Positions 1-8,398 of a DNA stretch of 36,523 bases are shown here, piece by piece. Positions within the stretch are counted from its first letter, which is position 1, and every line of letters starts with the position of its first letter. Location of the stretch: NCBI GenBank assembly GCA_016235345.1, contig JACRLG010000030.1, positions 1 through 36,523 on the forward strand, given 5' to 3'. Below the pieces are notes generated by a model, which ran no database searches, had not been told where the DNA came from, and was given only the letters and a program-made list of their open reading frames with translations. This stretch comes from Deltaproteobacteria bacterium. Lineage in GTDB: Bacteria > Desulfobacterota > Desulfobacteria > Desulfobacterales > Desulfatibacillaceae. The position numbers and the translations under genes were made by a program.

Positions 1-71
1 GTCACGCCCTCGCAGTCCGCCTCCTTCAGAATCCCGATAATCTCTTCCTGACTGAACCGCTTCACCTTCAT
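1..71 (-). CDS. IS3-family transposase OrfA, N-terminal fragment
   Basis: The minus strand carries an ATG at 71-69 preceded by a strong AAGGAGG ribosome binding site at 84-78. The frame runs off the left edge after 23 codons. The peptide starts MKVKRFSQEEIIGILKEAD, the typical opening of IS3/IS911-type OrfA proteins, whose N-terminus is a helix-turn-helix DNA-binding domain that recognises the IS ends. The assignment rests on this short N-terminal signature. The gene reads away from the tail genes to its right, consistent with an IS inserted into the prophage. Only the start is visible, so completeness of the element cannot be judged. Confidence 0.75.
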   Translation of the reverse strand, partial: MKVKRFSQEEIIGILKEADCEGV

Positions 72-121
72 CAAAATCCTCCTTCCCGGTTTTAGAGGAT
101 TCTAACATATCAAACGGTCCA
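1..121 (-). mobile_element. Right-hand end of an IS3-family insertion sequence
   Basis: The outer boundary is inferred. Reading the minus strand, the sequence starting at 121 is TGGACCGTTTGATATG, an IS3-like TG start placed 50 bases before the transposase ATG. An open tail-protein reading frame with no start codon of its own begins directly on the other side (122). The other IS end and the target duplication lie outside the window, so the boundary may be off by a few bases. Confidence 0.55.
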
Positions 122-445
122 GTTTTTGGGGAGCAGGGCAGCGGCTTTTCGGCCAGCTTTATCGGCAGCCGCACCATCACCGTCAATCTGGATCCGGCGG
201 CGGTTCTGGCCGCCACAAAGGACTGGTATGCGGAATGGGTGGCGGGAACCACCTTTGCGTTTACGGCCACCGTGGGGGCCACAGCGGGAAACAAGATGAT
301 CCTCACCGCCCCGGCGTTGCAGTTGCAGAACGTCACCACCGGCGACCAGTTGGGCCTTCTCACCGAGCCCATGGAGTGCCTGGCGTGCGGATCGAGCGGG
401 GATGATGAGTTCAAGGTCACGTTTGATACAGACGTGGCCGAGTAA
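122..445 (+). pseudogene. Phage major tail (tube) protein, C-terminal part, cut by IS
   Basis: The frame is open from the inferred IS boundary at 122 to a TAA at 443-445, about 107 codons, with no plausible start near its beginning. The residues (FIGSRTITVNLDPAAV near the start, then LQLQNVTTGD and a final DDEFKVTFDTD) look like the C-terminus of a siphovirus tail tube protein. That fits its place immediately before a tail assembly chaperone and a tape measure gene. An internal ATG at 239 could give 68 residues but has no convincing ribosome binding site. I infer that the IS separates this fragment from its N-terminal part. Family assignment is by position and general character, not a diagnostic motif. 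Confidence 0.6.
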
Positions 446-568
446 AGATTGACTGAAAACGCGAATAGCTGTGTTGCGCGGCGGGGCCGATTCCGTCACG
501 TACCGTAAGTACGCTTGACTCATCGGCCCCTTGCGCGCCTTGCTCTTCATCGTTTTCAGCCAATCTTT
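444..568. repeat. Palindromic intergenic element, copy A (in prophage)
   Basis: The 18-base ends AAAGATTGACTGAAAACG (444-461) and CGTTTTCAGCCAATCTTT (551-568) are inverted repeats with one mismatch. Inside, GC arms around 475-490 (GGGGCCGAT) pair with 521-530 (ATCGGCCCC). The centre holds GTCACGTAC CGTAA GTACG. The left end overlaps the stop codon of the tail fragment, and the element fills the space to the tail chaperone. Motifs shared with copies at 17808 and 23621 are the start AAAACGCGAnnnGCTGTGT, the centre GTCAYGTA...AGTAC, and the end TTCATCG..TTTT. Confidence 0.8.
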
Positions 569-610
569 AAATGCCGGGTTACCTACGGTTTAAAAAGGAT
601 TGCAACAGCC

Positions 611-958
611 ATGAAAATATTTATTGGACAAAAAGATTTCGATATCCGGGGCCTTACCCGAAAAGAGGTGTTCGGGTTCAAGGGCCGGGGGATCACGTTT
701 CAAAGCGCCCTCGATAAAATGGACGAGGAAAGCCCGGACGTGGACGAGATTCTAAGGGCCTGCACGGGCGAAGACCCGGCGGGCCTCACGCCCCACGAGG
801 CAATGGTCCTCATGGTGGCGGCCTCCAAGCTCACCTTCATGGGGGAAACGGACGCGGGAAACTTTCTGCGGTCGCTTTCGACTGGTTTGCCGGGCGGCTC
901 CGTCGATGCGACCGATGCGAAACCCGAAGACCCGGCTGCGGAAAACGGGGAAGCGTAA
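611..958 (+). CDS. Tail assembly chaperone (gpG-like)
   Basis: This 115-residue acidic protein sits between the tail tube fragment and the tape measure gene, the invariant place of siphovirus tail assembly chaperones. These proteins coat the tape measure protein during tail assembly and are absent from the virion. I chose ATG 611, with AAAAGGA at about 592-598, rather than the upstream in-frame start at 515, which lies inside a palindromic repeat. The protein opens MKIFIGQKDFDIRGLTRKE and has a helical core (PHEAMVLMVAASKLTFMG). A slippery heptamer at 856-862 lies in the correct phase to give a longer -1 frame product. The function is inferred mainly from synteny plus the frameshift architecture. 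Confidence 0.7.
   Translation: MKIFIGQKDFDIRGLTRKEVFGFKGRGITFQSALDKMDEESPDVDEILRACTGEDPAGLTPHEAMVLMVAASKLTFMGETDAGNFLRSLSTGLPGGSVDATDAKPEDPAAENGEA
856..862 (+). other. Programmed -1 frameshift heptamer GGGAAAC
   Basis: In the frame of the 611 gene the codons are GCG GGA AAC, giving G GGA AAC, a canonical X XXY YYZ slippery site close to the GGGAAAG of phage lambda G/GT. The -1 frame is open from 718 to the TGA at 1165-1167 with no stop, so a slip here yields a fusion of about 185 residues. This is inferred from sequence; frameshifting was not observed. Confidence 0.6.
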
Positions 959-1167
959 AGGGCAAGACCTTTTACGACCGGCGGGGGGAGGTGGCCGCGT
1001 GCAGCGGCCACCTGGTAACCCCGGAGTTTGAGGAGGCCATGCAAGCCTACAACTGGCTCCAAAAGGGTTTTTTACCGTTTGGGCCAAGCGTCTGGGAACA
1101 CCCGAACAGGATGTTGGAAGCGCTGGAAATACTCACCAAGGCGGCGGAAGATGGCGAGAAAAAATGA
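863..1167 (+). CDS. -1 frame extension of tail chaperone (gpGT-like)
   Basis: The -1 frame continues from the slippery site at 856-862 to TGA 1165-1167, adding about 101 residues to the first 84 of the chaperone. The more distinctive part runs from VKGKTFYDRRGEVAACSGH through TPEFEEAMQAYNWLQKG to LEALEILTKAAEDGEKK, which looks like a genuine folded, helical protein. There is no well-placed start with a ribosome binding site for independent translation; the internal ATG at 1039 would give only 42 residues. In lambda the T extension contacts the tape measure protein, and here the frame overlaps the tape measure start (1151) by 17 bases. The residues just after the shift are Arg/Cys rich and may be a linker. 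Confidence 0.55.
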
Positions 1168-3916
1168 ATTAGAGCTTGTCATAAAGGCCGACGCCGACCG
1201 CGCCAAGGCGGCTTTTAAATCTTTTGGGAAAGATGCGGCTGACGCCCTGGATGGCATAAGGTCCAGGGCGTTTTCCGCCCAAACGGCGCTGGTAAGCCTG
1301 GCCGGTGGCGTTACTATGGGGGCCATAGCCAAGGGCGGCCTGAATATCGCGGCCAGCTTTGAGCAACTACAAGCATCCTTGAACACCATAACCAAGGGCG
1401 AGGGCACTCGCTGGTTTGCGGAGTTAAACAAGTGGGCCATCGAGATGCCCATAAATACCGAGGAGGCTATAAAGGGCTTCTCAAAAATGCGGGCCATGGG
1501 TTTAAAGCCCGCCATAGCCGACATGACGGTGCTGGTGGACACCGCCGCCGCCGTGGGCGGCGACAACGTGATGGATTCATTTAATGGGATCGTCACCGCT
1601 CTTGGCCAGATGAAAACCAAGGGCAAGGCCAGCGCAGAAGAGCTGATGCAGCTCGCGGAACGCAACGTACCTGTTTTTGAAATTTTACGCGAAAAGCTCA
1701 ATTTAACTCAGAAAGAGCTGGGCAATATCGGCAACGCGGGCCTTGATGTTGACCTCGTCATAAAGGCGCTTCTTGAGGGCATGGCCGACCGCTTCGGCGG
1801 GCAATCGACCAAAATGAACCAGACCTGGAACGGCATGTGGGAGAACATGAAGGCCACCGTGGCCGAATTCTCTCGTTATGTCATTACCGAAGGCGGCGCA
1901 TTTGAGGAGCTTAAAGGCCAACTGAAAGGCGTGACCGCAGAATTTTCCAGTTGGGCCGAGGTAAATAAGAACCTGATTGCCCAGGAATTGCCGAAATACA
2001 TCAAGGAAATAACCGACACGGCCAAGGGCATCGTTTCCTTTGTTGACGCGGGTGGTTCCGGTTTGGCCGGGGCCGGGGTACTGGGTTATCTGTTTTTTGG
2101 CGCGGGCGGGGCCGCCGCCGTTGTGGCGGGCTTTGCGGCCATCGACGGGGCATCCAAGGCCATTGCCGGGCCGCAAACGGCAAATGCCGTGACCCTGAAA
2201 AAGATAGAGGAAATCGAAAAACTGCGGGCCAACCTGGCCAGCGAAGTGAAAATAGGCCCAAGCATTTTCGGCTATTCAAAGGCCGAAATAGCCGAAATGG
2301 CGCGCGGCGTGGCCGCCTACGACAGACAGCTTTCGGCCCTCAAAGCAAGCCTTGTCGAAACGAAAAAGGTCGTCGCCTCCACCCCCATAAGCACCGCGCA
2401 GGTAATGCGCGGCGACTATTCCGCCGCCCGCGTTGCCGACCCGGAAAAGGCGGTTAAGGAAGCCGAAAAAGCGGCCAAAAAAGCGGCCAGTGCCGCGAAA
2501 AAAGCCACCGACGAGGCCGCGAAAGCTACCAAAGACGCGGCCCAGAAATACATGGATGAATGGGGCGGAAACGGGGCCTGGGGCAAAGCCTACGAAGTGG
2601 CCGCCGAAGCATCTGTGCAGGCCGAGGAGGACCGCTACGAGGCGTGGAAAGCGGCAAGTGACCGCCACATGGCACAGATCGCACAGGCGGCGGACGACGC
2701 TTTCAAGGCCGCCAACCCATCAATGGATGAGATCGAAGCCTGGGCCGCCGATTATACTGGCGCTTATGCTGCCATGTACGCTGATACCGAGGCGCTTTCC
2801 AGCCAGCGGTACAATCTGGAGCTTGAACAGCTTCAAAAGCAGCGCAAGGCATTTGTGGACCTTACGGGCGACGAAATAAGCGCCCAGGCCTGGTTCAACG
2901 GCAAATCCAAAGCCCTGTGGCGCGACTGGGCCTACACATCCGGCGGGTTTGTGGACGGGGTGAAGGCGGCCTTTGATGAGCTTTCCGACGAGCAGGTGAA
3001 GTGGGGCGCTGTCGGTTACGAGGTGGTGCGGGACTTTGCCGAAAACAGCAGGGAGGCTGTATCGAATCTGCTTTTCGACGGCATCACCGGCGAGCTGAAA
3101 GACTTCGCGGATTATTGGGAAGCCACCTGGAAATCCATGCTCCGCACCTTTACCGACGTGCTTGCGGACATGGCCGTCAAGTGGGCCACGTCGAAGCTTT
3201 TCGGCGCTTCGGGCGGCGGTTCGCTTTCGGTGGGCGGCGTGGCGTCAAGCGCGGGCGGCTCCCTGGTTTCGGGCCTTGCCAACAGCGTTTTGGGCAAGGG
3301 CGTTTCCGCCGTGGCGGGCTGGCTCGGCATCGGCGGCGGTACGGGCGCGGGCATCGGGCTTGCCAGCACTGCCGGCACCCTTGGCACCCTGGGCGTGGGC
3401 ACGCCCGCCCTGGACGCCCTGGCCGCAAGCGTGACGGCAGAAACCGCAGGGGCCGCCGGGGCCATGACGGCGCTCGGAGTCTTGGGCACGGCGGCTGGAA
3501 TCGGTGCCGCAGTGTTCGCGGTTGGGAAAATCATGGACCAGGTGCTTGGATCTGACCCCACAAAGCCCTGGAGCTTCGACGTTTATCGGGCCGGGGCCGC
3601 CGGGCTCGCCGGGCCGCTGGCCATTGGCGGGAACTCCACGGTTACGCCCGATGTGCCCATGACTCCCGAAAACTTCGCCTACTATTCCAGCCCCGCCGGA
3701 ATGAAGACCTGGCGAAAGGCCATGCTGGCCAAAAACAGGCAGGTGAACGATGCGGTTAAGGCGGCGGGCGTTGAAACCGCCGTCAACATCACCGTCAACG
3801 GCGTCGTAACCACCGACGACGTGGGCACCTGGGCGGCTGACCTGGCCGCCAAAAACAACGTGTTCGGCCTCACCAGCTTTGCCAACACCAAAACGGTAAA
3901 AGCGGGGCTCCAGTAA
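1151..3916 (+). CDS. Tail tape measure protein
   Basis: This protein of 921 residues sets tail length and helps DNA entry in siphoviruses. I chose ATG 1151, giving MARKNELELVIKADADRAK, over the upstream in-frame start at 1028, which would overlap the chaperone extension much further. Residues about 65-265 form a lambda gpH-like tape-measure N-terminal domain (SFEQLQASLNTI, then KASAEELMQLAERNVPVFEIL). A hydrophobic Gly/Ala-rich segment lies near 305-330 (GVLGYLFFGAGGAAAVVAGF), followed by a Lys/Ala-rich coiled-coil stretch (AEKAAKKAASAAKKATDEAA). Near the C-terminus, TWKSMLRTFTDVLADMAVKW resembles the conserved gpH tail, and a low-complexity Gly/Ala region follows. The stop overlaps the next start as TAATG, implying translational coupling. 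Confidence 0.88.
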   Translation: MARKNELELVIKADADRAKAAFKSFGKDAADALDGIRSRAFSAQTALVSLAGGVTMGAIAKGGLNIAASFEQLQASLNTITKGEGTRWFAELNKWAIEMPINTEEAIKGFSKMRAMGLKPAIADMTVLVDTAAAVGGDNVMDSFNGIVTALGQMKTKGKASAEELMQLAERNVPVFEILREKLNLTQKELGNIGNAGLDVDLVIKALLEGMADRFGGQSTKMNQTWNGMWENMKATVAEFSRYVITEGGAFEELKGQLKGVTAEFSSWAEVNKNLIAQELPKYIKEITDTAKGIVSFVDAGGSGLAGAGVLGYLFFGAGGAAAVVAGFAAIDGASKAIAGPQTANAVTLKKIEEIEKLRANLASEVKIGPSIFGYSKAEIAEMARGVAAYDRQLSALKASLVETKKVVASTPISTAQVMRGDYSAARVADPEKAVKEAEKAAKKAASAAKKATDEAAKATKDAAQKYMDEWGGNGAWGKAYEVAAEASVQAEEDRYEAWKAASDRHMAQIAQAADDAFKAANPSMDEIEAWAADYTGAYAAMYADTEALSSQRYNLELEQLQKQRKAFVDLTGDEISAQAWFNGKSKALWRDWAYTSGGFVDGVKAAFDELSDEQVKWGAVGYEVVRDFAENSREAVSNLLFDGITGELKDFADYWEATWKSMLRTFTDVLADMAVKWATSKLFGASGGGSLSVGGVASSAGGSLVSGLANSVLGKGVSAVAGWLGIGGGTGAGIGLASTAGTLGTLGVGTPALDALAASVTAETAGAAGAMTALGVLGTAAGIGAAVFAVGKIMDQVLGSDPTKPWSFDVYRAGAAGLAGPLAIGGNSTVTPDVPMTPENFAYYSSPAGMKTWRKAMLAKNRQVNDAVKAAGVETAVNITVNGVVTTDDVGTWAADLAAKNNVFGLTSFANTKTVKAGLQ

Positions 3917-6303
3917 TGGGCAACACCGTTTTCATAAAAGGCCAGAACATTGCGGCCAATATTTCAAGCGTTTCCAGCCAGGCCGGGCCGCGCTGGCCCG
4001 CGCCTTTGGCCGGGGCTTCCAACGCCGGGCAGTTCTCGCCCGGCATAAGCGGCACCCCTGCCGATTACGTTTACAGCGGCACCGCAACCGGCGACGGGGC
4101 GGGCGGGGGAACAACGGTTGTGGATTCCGTCCTGGCCGTGTTCGGCGACAACTGGTTTATCGGGGCGACCCTCGCCATCACAAGCGGGGCCTGCTCCGGG
4201 GAATCAAAAACTGTAACCGATTTTGCCCAAGCCACCGGAACCCTCACCACGGCGGCCTTTACGGCCCAGATCGTGACGGGCGTAACCTTCACCCTCACCC
4301 TTGCCTATTCCAGCCGGGATTTTCGGCTTGAACTCATTGCGGCGGGCGACGCGGGCAACGCCACCTTTAAATTCTCCCACGACGGCGGAACCAACTGGTT
4401 CGGGCGCAAAAGCCCGACCGCCACGGGCTGGATAGCGCCCGTTCTTATCTCCGCCGGGCTTTCCACGGATAAGGCCACGGGCATCATCCAGGCCGCCAAC
4501 GGCGACGTTGTGGCGGTTTACGTTTCAAGCGCCACAATGGCCCGAAGGTCCACAGACGGCGGGCTTACCTGGGGCGCGGAAATCACCATTTTCGGCTCGC
4601 ATTACCGGCCAAAGCTCTGCCTTTTGTCCTCCGGAAGGCTTTGGTGCTTTGCCCGGGACGACGCGGCCTATTCCGACGACAACGGGCTTACCTGGACCAA
4701 CCCGGCCCTTACCGGTTTCGGCACCCTCTTATTAAGCGGTGCCGTGGAACTGGCAAACGGCAACCTGGTCGCCTGTGCCGATAACGGAAGCGCCGTTTAT
4801 GCCCGGATATCCACGGACGGCGGGTTTTCGTGGAGCGACGAAATCACCGTGGCCGCAGACGCCAACGAGCAGGTAAGCTCGGTGATCGAGGTGCTCGCCA
4901 ACGGCGACGTTGTTATCGCCTATTCCACGGACCAGGACTCGGTTGGCGATTACGAGATCAAGTGCAAAATCAGCTCGGACGGCGGCTCCACCTGGGGCGC
5001 GGCAGTGGATGTAATGAACATCCTTTCCGATCTCACCTATCCGGCCCTGGTCAAAGACGTGAACGGCGACATGCTCTGCGTGGCCTGCGAGTCCGGCGGG
5101 GGCATGGATATCGTAAACAGTTACGATAACGGCGCTGGCTGGGCCAACCGAAGCAATATCTACGGCGGGGCGGTAAGCTGGAAATGCGCCTGCCTTGCCC
5201 TGGTGAACGGGCAGATTTTCGCGGGCTACGAGGACGCCAGCCAGAATTTTTACTTTGTGCGCGCCGGGTTTTGGGAGACCTACGCGGCAAACGCCGCGCC
5301 GGTTGCCGTGAATCTGACGCCCCAAACGCTCGCCTGCGGAGCCTCCATCATCTGGAACGGCGGGGCCGGGGTGATCGGCGACACTTTCAGCCTGGAAGCC
5401 GCCTACGATTATGGGGCCGAAAACCTGTTTACGGACTCCCCAAGCTCGCCCTGGAGGACGGCAACCGACAACGCGGCCCACACCGTTGTTTTTGACGCCG
5501 GGGCAAACGCCCGCTTTTACATTGACGGGGCCGCGATATTTGGATCCAACGTCCGCAAATTGAAAATCCAGATGCACGCCTCCGATTCCTGGGGCGCGCC
5601 CTCGGTATCCGAGGAGATTGATCTTTCCATCGCCACAGGGGCCATAGACGCCGTGGCCGCGAACTGGATCAAGGACACGTCACTTTTGGCGGCTTACGTG
5701 GATCACGAGCTGGCCGGAAAGTATTTCACCGCCACCAGCGGCACGGATAGCGGCCTCGTGTGGAAAATCGCCGACAACCAGGGCGATTACATCATTCTGG
5801 ACACCACTACGGCCCACAACCTGGCCAACTCCGACACCTTCGCCATTTACGGCACGCAAAAGGCCAAGACCTTCACGGGCGGGGTTTACCGCTTTGTGCG
5901 GGTCTTGATCGAGGCCCAGCAGACAGCCGAAAATTACTACTCGGTGGGCTATCTGGCCGCCGGGCTGGCCGTTACGCTTGCCCATTGTTTTTCAACCGGC
6001 TGGGGCCTTACGGACGTTTTGGACCGGGAGCTTATGCGGACTCCCTCCGGAGGACTGATCGCCGTTTCCGGCCCGGCCAAAAAGCGCCGGATATGGACCC
6101 TTGTCTGGCCCGCATCCACCACCGCCCGCGCGCAGATCCGCGCCCTGGCCGATATCGTTCTCGGCGGCAACCTGGCCTTTATTCCCAACAGTTCCGCCCT
6201 TGCCGATGTTGCCCTGGTAAAAATCACGGGCGATCTGCAATCCACCCAGGCTGTCGGGTCCGCTTTCAACTTTGGGCCTGTGATCCTTGAGGAGGTGCTG
6301 TAA
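3916..6303 (+). CDS. Tail protein with BNR (sialidase-like) repeats
   Basis: This 795-residue protein follows the tape measure gene, where distal tail or tail-tip proteins are encoded. BNR/Asp-box motifs appear near residues 154 (SHDGGTNW), 212 (STDGGLTW), 254 (SDDNGLTW), 299 (STDGGFSW), 353 (SSDGGSTW) and 402 (SYDNGAGW), which marks a beta-propeller of the sialidase-like type. Asp boxes are structural and do not show sialidase activity. I did not identify the Arg triad of true sialidases. The C-terminal 150 residues look like a separate tail domain. A likely role is receptor or surface-glycan contact. There is no signal peptide, and both ends are coupled to neighbours by TAATG overlaps. Confidence 0.65.
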   Translation: MGNTVFIKGQNIAANISSVSSQAGPRWPAPLAGASNAGQFSPGISGTPADYVYSGTATGDGAGGGTTVVDSVLAVFGDNWFIGATLAITSGACSGESKTVTDFAQATGTLTTAAFTAQIVTGVTFTLTLAYSSRDFRLELIAAGDAGNATFKFSHDGGTNWFGRKSPTATGWIAPVLISAGLSTDKATGIIQAANGDVVAVYVSSATMARRSTDGGLTWGAEITIFGSHYRPKLCLLSSGRLWCFARDDAAYSDDNGLTWTNPALTGFGTLLLSGAVELANGNLVACADNGSAVYARISTDGGFSWSDEITVAADANEQVSSVIEVLANGDVVIAYSTDQDSVGDYEIKCKISSDGGSTWGAAVDVMNILSDLTYPALVKDVNGDMLCVACESGGGMDIVNSYDNGAGWANRSNIYGGAVSWKCACLALVNGQIFAGYEDASQNFYFVRAGFWETYAANAAPVAVNLTPQTLACGASIIWNGGAGVIGDTFSLEAAYDYGAENLFTDSPSSPWRTATDNAAHTVVFDAGANARFYIDGAAIFGSNVRKLKIQMHASDSWGAPSVSEEIDLSIATGAIDAVAANWIKDTSLLAAYVDHELAGKYFTATSGTDSGLVWKIADNQGDYIILDTTTAHNLANSDTFAIYGTQKAKTFTGGVYRFVRVLIEAQQTAENYYSVGYLAAGLAVTLAHCFSTGWGLTDVLDRELMRTPSGGLIAVSGPAKKRRIWTLVWPASTTARAQIRALADIVLGGNLAFIPNSSALADVALVKITGDLQSTQAVGSAFNFGPVILEEVL

Positions 6304-7850
6304 TGGACGCCCTTTCCGCCGCCCTCAAGGCCGCCCAGCGCGGGCATTTGGTTTTGGAAATAATCGCCCCCAACGGGGACGTTTACCGCTTCGCCGAGCG
6401 CGACATCCAGGTGGAGGACACGGGCGGGCCGCGCCTTTTCAAGTGCGCCCTAACGTCCTCGCTCTCCGTGGCCACCAACTTTGATTTCCGCACCCCAAGC
6501 TACGCGGTGAGCAAGGTCAACGTGGCCATTCGGAACGACGGGCGCTTGCAGGATGTTGACCTGGACGGCAGCCGGGCCAGCGTTTATCTGTGGGCCGAGG
6601 GCCTTACGTGGACGGAAATCGAGGCCGCCGGGCTTCTGTTTTCCGGGGCCTTTTCCATGGACTCCTGGGACCGGTCCATCCTTTCGGCGACCCTGACGGA
6701 CGATACTTTTGACGGCCTTGGGGAGATTCCGGGGGTGATAATTTCCGCCGATACCTGGCCCGATCACCGGGTTGAGGGTGGGGCCGGGAGCGTGGCGGGT
6801 TTGGCCGCGCCCCTGGTGCTGGGCGATTTCCGCCGGGGCGTGCCGCTGGTCTGCGTGGACACGGTCAACTTTAAATATCTTGCGGCCCTTGGCCTGCCCG
6901 AATCCACGGACGCCGACTATAACTCGGTGATCGAGGCGGTTTACGATAAAGACGGCGCGGCCATCGGCGCGGCCAATTTCAGCCTTGCCGTGGGGCCGGA
7001 TGGAGAGGGTAACGTCTGCGCGGTGTTCACGTTTATTGCGGATCAGGCGGCCAGCGAGCCGCTTTCCTGCTCCCTAAAGGGCCTTGCCGATCGAAGCGGC
7101 AAGTTTGCTAAAACCGCAGGCGATCTGGTGAGCCATCCGGCTGACCTGGTTCATTATCTCTTGGCCAATTTTTCGCGCCTTACCCCGGATAAAATCGACG
7201 TGGGGGCCTTGAAGACCCTTCGTTCGGCCCTCACAGGCGTCAATTTCGGGGCCGTTGTAAACGAGGCGAGCACTGTGCGGGACGTTTCCGCCCGCTTCCT
7301 TTCCCAGTGTTCTGCGGCCCTTGTGGCGCGAAGCGGCAAGGTGGGGGCTGTGGGCCTTTTCCCTGACGCAACGGTCAGAAAGGCCATTGATTCAGCCACC
7401 CAAAGCATCGCCAGAAGCGCCTCTTTCGCCCGCACGCCCCTTGACATGCTGGCCAACGACATCACCGTCAAATACGCCTACAACCCCTTGCAAAAAGCCT
7501 ACGAGGGCGTGTTGACGCGCGGGAAAAAGGAGAACGCCGAAGCGGATAAAAGCCAGTTCCGCCACGGCAAAAAGAGCCTGGTCTTGGAGTGTCCGGACGC
7601 CCGCGACGCCGACACGGCGGCCACCCTTGCCGACCGGTTTCTGACTCTGAACGCGGGTCGCCACGATCTTTTGGATATAACCCTGCCCATCTGGGAGGGC
7701 GCAACCCTGTTGGAGGGCGACGCGGCGGAGATTACCATCCCGGAAGGCCCTTCCGCCGACGGCGCGGGCTGGAACGCGGAAAAAATGATCCTGGTGAGCC
7801 GGACCATCACCGGAACGGGGGTCCGGCTAAAGTTCTGGCGGGCCGCGTAG
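6303..7850 (+). CDS. Putative tail-tip / hub protein
   Basis: This 515-residue protein begins in a TAATG overlap with the preceding tail gene. It lacks a signal peptide and membrane segments. The N-terminal 150 residues are beta-rich (VLEIIAPNGDVYRFAERDI, then SVATNFDFRTPSYAVSKVN). The middle has a Gly-rich segment ending APLVLGDFRRGVPLVCVDT, and the C-terminal part is beta-rich (HDLLDITLPIWEGATLLEGD). Position after the tape measure and distal tail genes suggests a hub or baseplate component at the tail tip. I do not recognise a specific family. It is the last gene of the tightly coupled structural block. An intergenic repeat follows, and the next genes are secreted proteins. Confidence 0.5.
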   Translation: MDALSAALKAAQRGHLVLEIIAPNGDVYRFAERDIQVEDTGGPRLFKCALTSSLSVATNFDFRTPSYAVSKVNVAIRNDGRLQDVDLDGSRASVYLWAEGLTWTEIEAAGLLFSGAFSMDSWDRSILSATLTDDTFDGLGEIPGVIISADTWPDHRVEGGAGSVAGLAAPLVLGDFRRGVPLVCVDTVNFKYLAALGLPESTDADYNSVIEAVYDKDGAAIGAANFSLAVGPDGEGNVCAVFTFIADQAASEPLSCSLKGLADRSGKFAKTAGDLVSHPADLVHYLLANFSRLTPDKIDVGALKTLRSALTGVNFGAVVNEASTVRDVSARFLSQCSAALVARSGKVGAVGLFPDATVRKAIDSATQSIARSASFARTPLDMLANDITVKYAYNPLQKAYEGVLTRGKKENAEADKSQFRHGKKSLVLECPDARDADTAATLADRFLTLNAGRHDLLDITLPIWEGATLLEGDAAEITIPEGPSADGAGWNAEKMILVSRTITGTGVRLKFWRAA

Positions 7851-7878
7851 CCCATCACCCCGGCAATCCGCCATATTC

Positions 7879-7907
7879 CGTCATACCGGCGAAGGCCGGT
7901 ATCCAGG
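7879..7907. repeat. VIPAKAGIQ-type REP-like repeat
   Basis: The sequence CGTCATACCGGCGAAGGCC and its continuation to CCAGG match the widespread dispersed repeat whose spurious translation is VIPAKAGIQ. It forms an 8-bp stem, ATACCGGC (7883-7890) with GCCGGTAT (7895-7902), around the loop GAAG. It lies between the hub-like gene and the first secreted-protein gene. Only one copy is seen in the window. Confidence 0.8.
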
Positions 7908-7939
7908 CTTTTGAATCTTCTTTGAAAGGCCGTTTAAAC

Positions 7940-8362
7940 ATGAAAAAAATCCTTCTCGCCCTGCTCCTCCTGGCCCTGGCCATCCCCGGCATGGCCAACG
8001 CCGCCGCCACAACCGGCGTGGTGACCCTTCTTAATGCCCAGGCCATCAGCGCCGGGGACACCTACACCAGCTCCACCGTCAACCTTACCAACGCCGAGGG
8101 CCTGATAAGCTGGTACATCGAGCTTACGGGCGATGGAACGGCCAGTTTCGTTTATCAGACCAGCAACGACGGCGTTTCGTTCGCCGAACCGGAGGGCGTG
8201 ACGGCGGTTGTTTCGGGCTTCACCAAGACTTCCGGAGGGAGCGCCAACGGCAAGGCGATGGAGCAGATCAGCGTTGAGTTCGCCCGCTACATGCGTGTCC
8301 TTGTCACCGAAACAGGGGGTGCGGAGGCAATAGCGGTCACCCTCAAAATGGCTGTGCGATAA
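7940..8362 (+). CDS. Small secreted protein, paralog 1
   Basis: This 140-residue protein starts at ATG 7940, where the translation becomes MKKILLALLLLALAIPGMANA, a textbook Sec signal peptide with cleavage expected after ANA. An upstream extension of the frame would read through the repeat at 7879. The mature part is about 118 residues, Thr/Ser/Gly-rich and probably beta-sheet, ending YMRVLVTETGGAEAIAVTLK. It is clearly related to the next gene: both have 'TYTS(S/A)' after the signal, a 'QTSNDG' or 'QVSVNG' strand, and the same ending pattern. Export to the periplasm or surface is inferred. The function is unknown; signal peptides are unusual among phage tail-locus proteins. TTTGAAAGG about 20 bases upstream is a weak ribosome binding site. 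Confidence 0.75.
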   Translation: MKKILLALLLLALAIPGMANAAATTGVVTLLNAQAISAGDTYTSSTVNLTNAEGLISWYIELTGDGTASFVYQTSNDGVSFAEPEGVTAVVSGFTKTSGGSANGKAMEQISVEFARYMRVLVTETGGAEAIAVTLKMAVR

Positions 8363-8398
8363 CCCGAACCTTCTACCATTATATAAGGAGCCTTCCCC

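Noticed and set aside
941-947. GGAAAAC near the chaperone stop as the slippery site
   Set aside because: In the gene frame the codons are GAA AAC, which does not allow P-site re-pairing after a -1 slip; GGGAAAC at 856-862 fits the X XXY YYZ rule.
4732-5577. 281-codon open frame on the minus strand
   Set aside because: Antisense to the BNR-repeat tail gene, whose motifs are clear; the antisense translation has no recognisable features.
3916-6303. Active sialidase
   Set aside because: Asp-box motifs are structural, and I could not identify the Arg triad and Glu/Tyr pair needed for catalysis.
7589-7939. Upstream extension of the first small secreted protein
   Set aside because: It would overlap the hub-like gene in another frame and read through the VIPAKAGIQ repeat; the signal peptide at ATG 7940 marks the true start.
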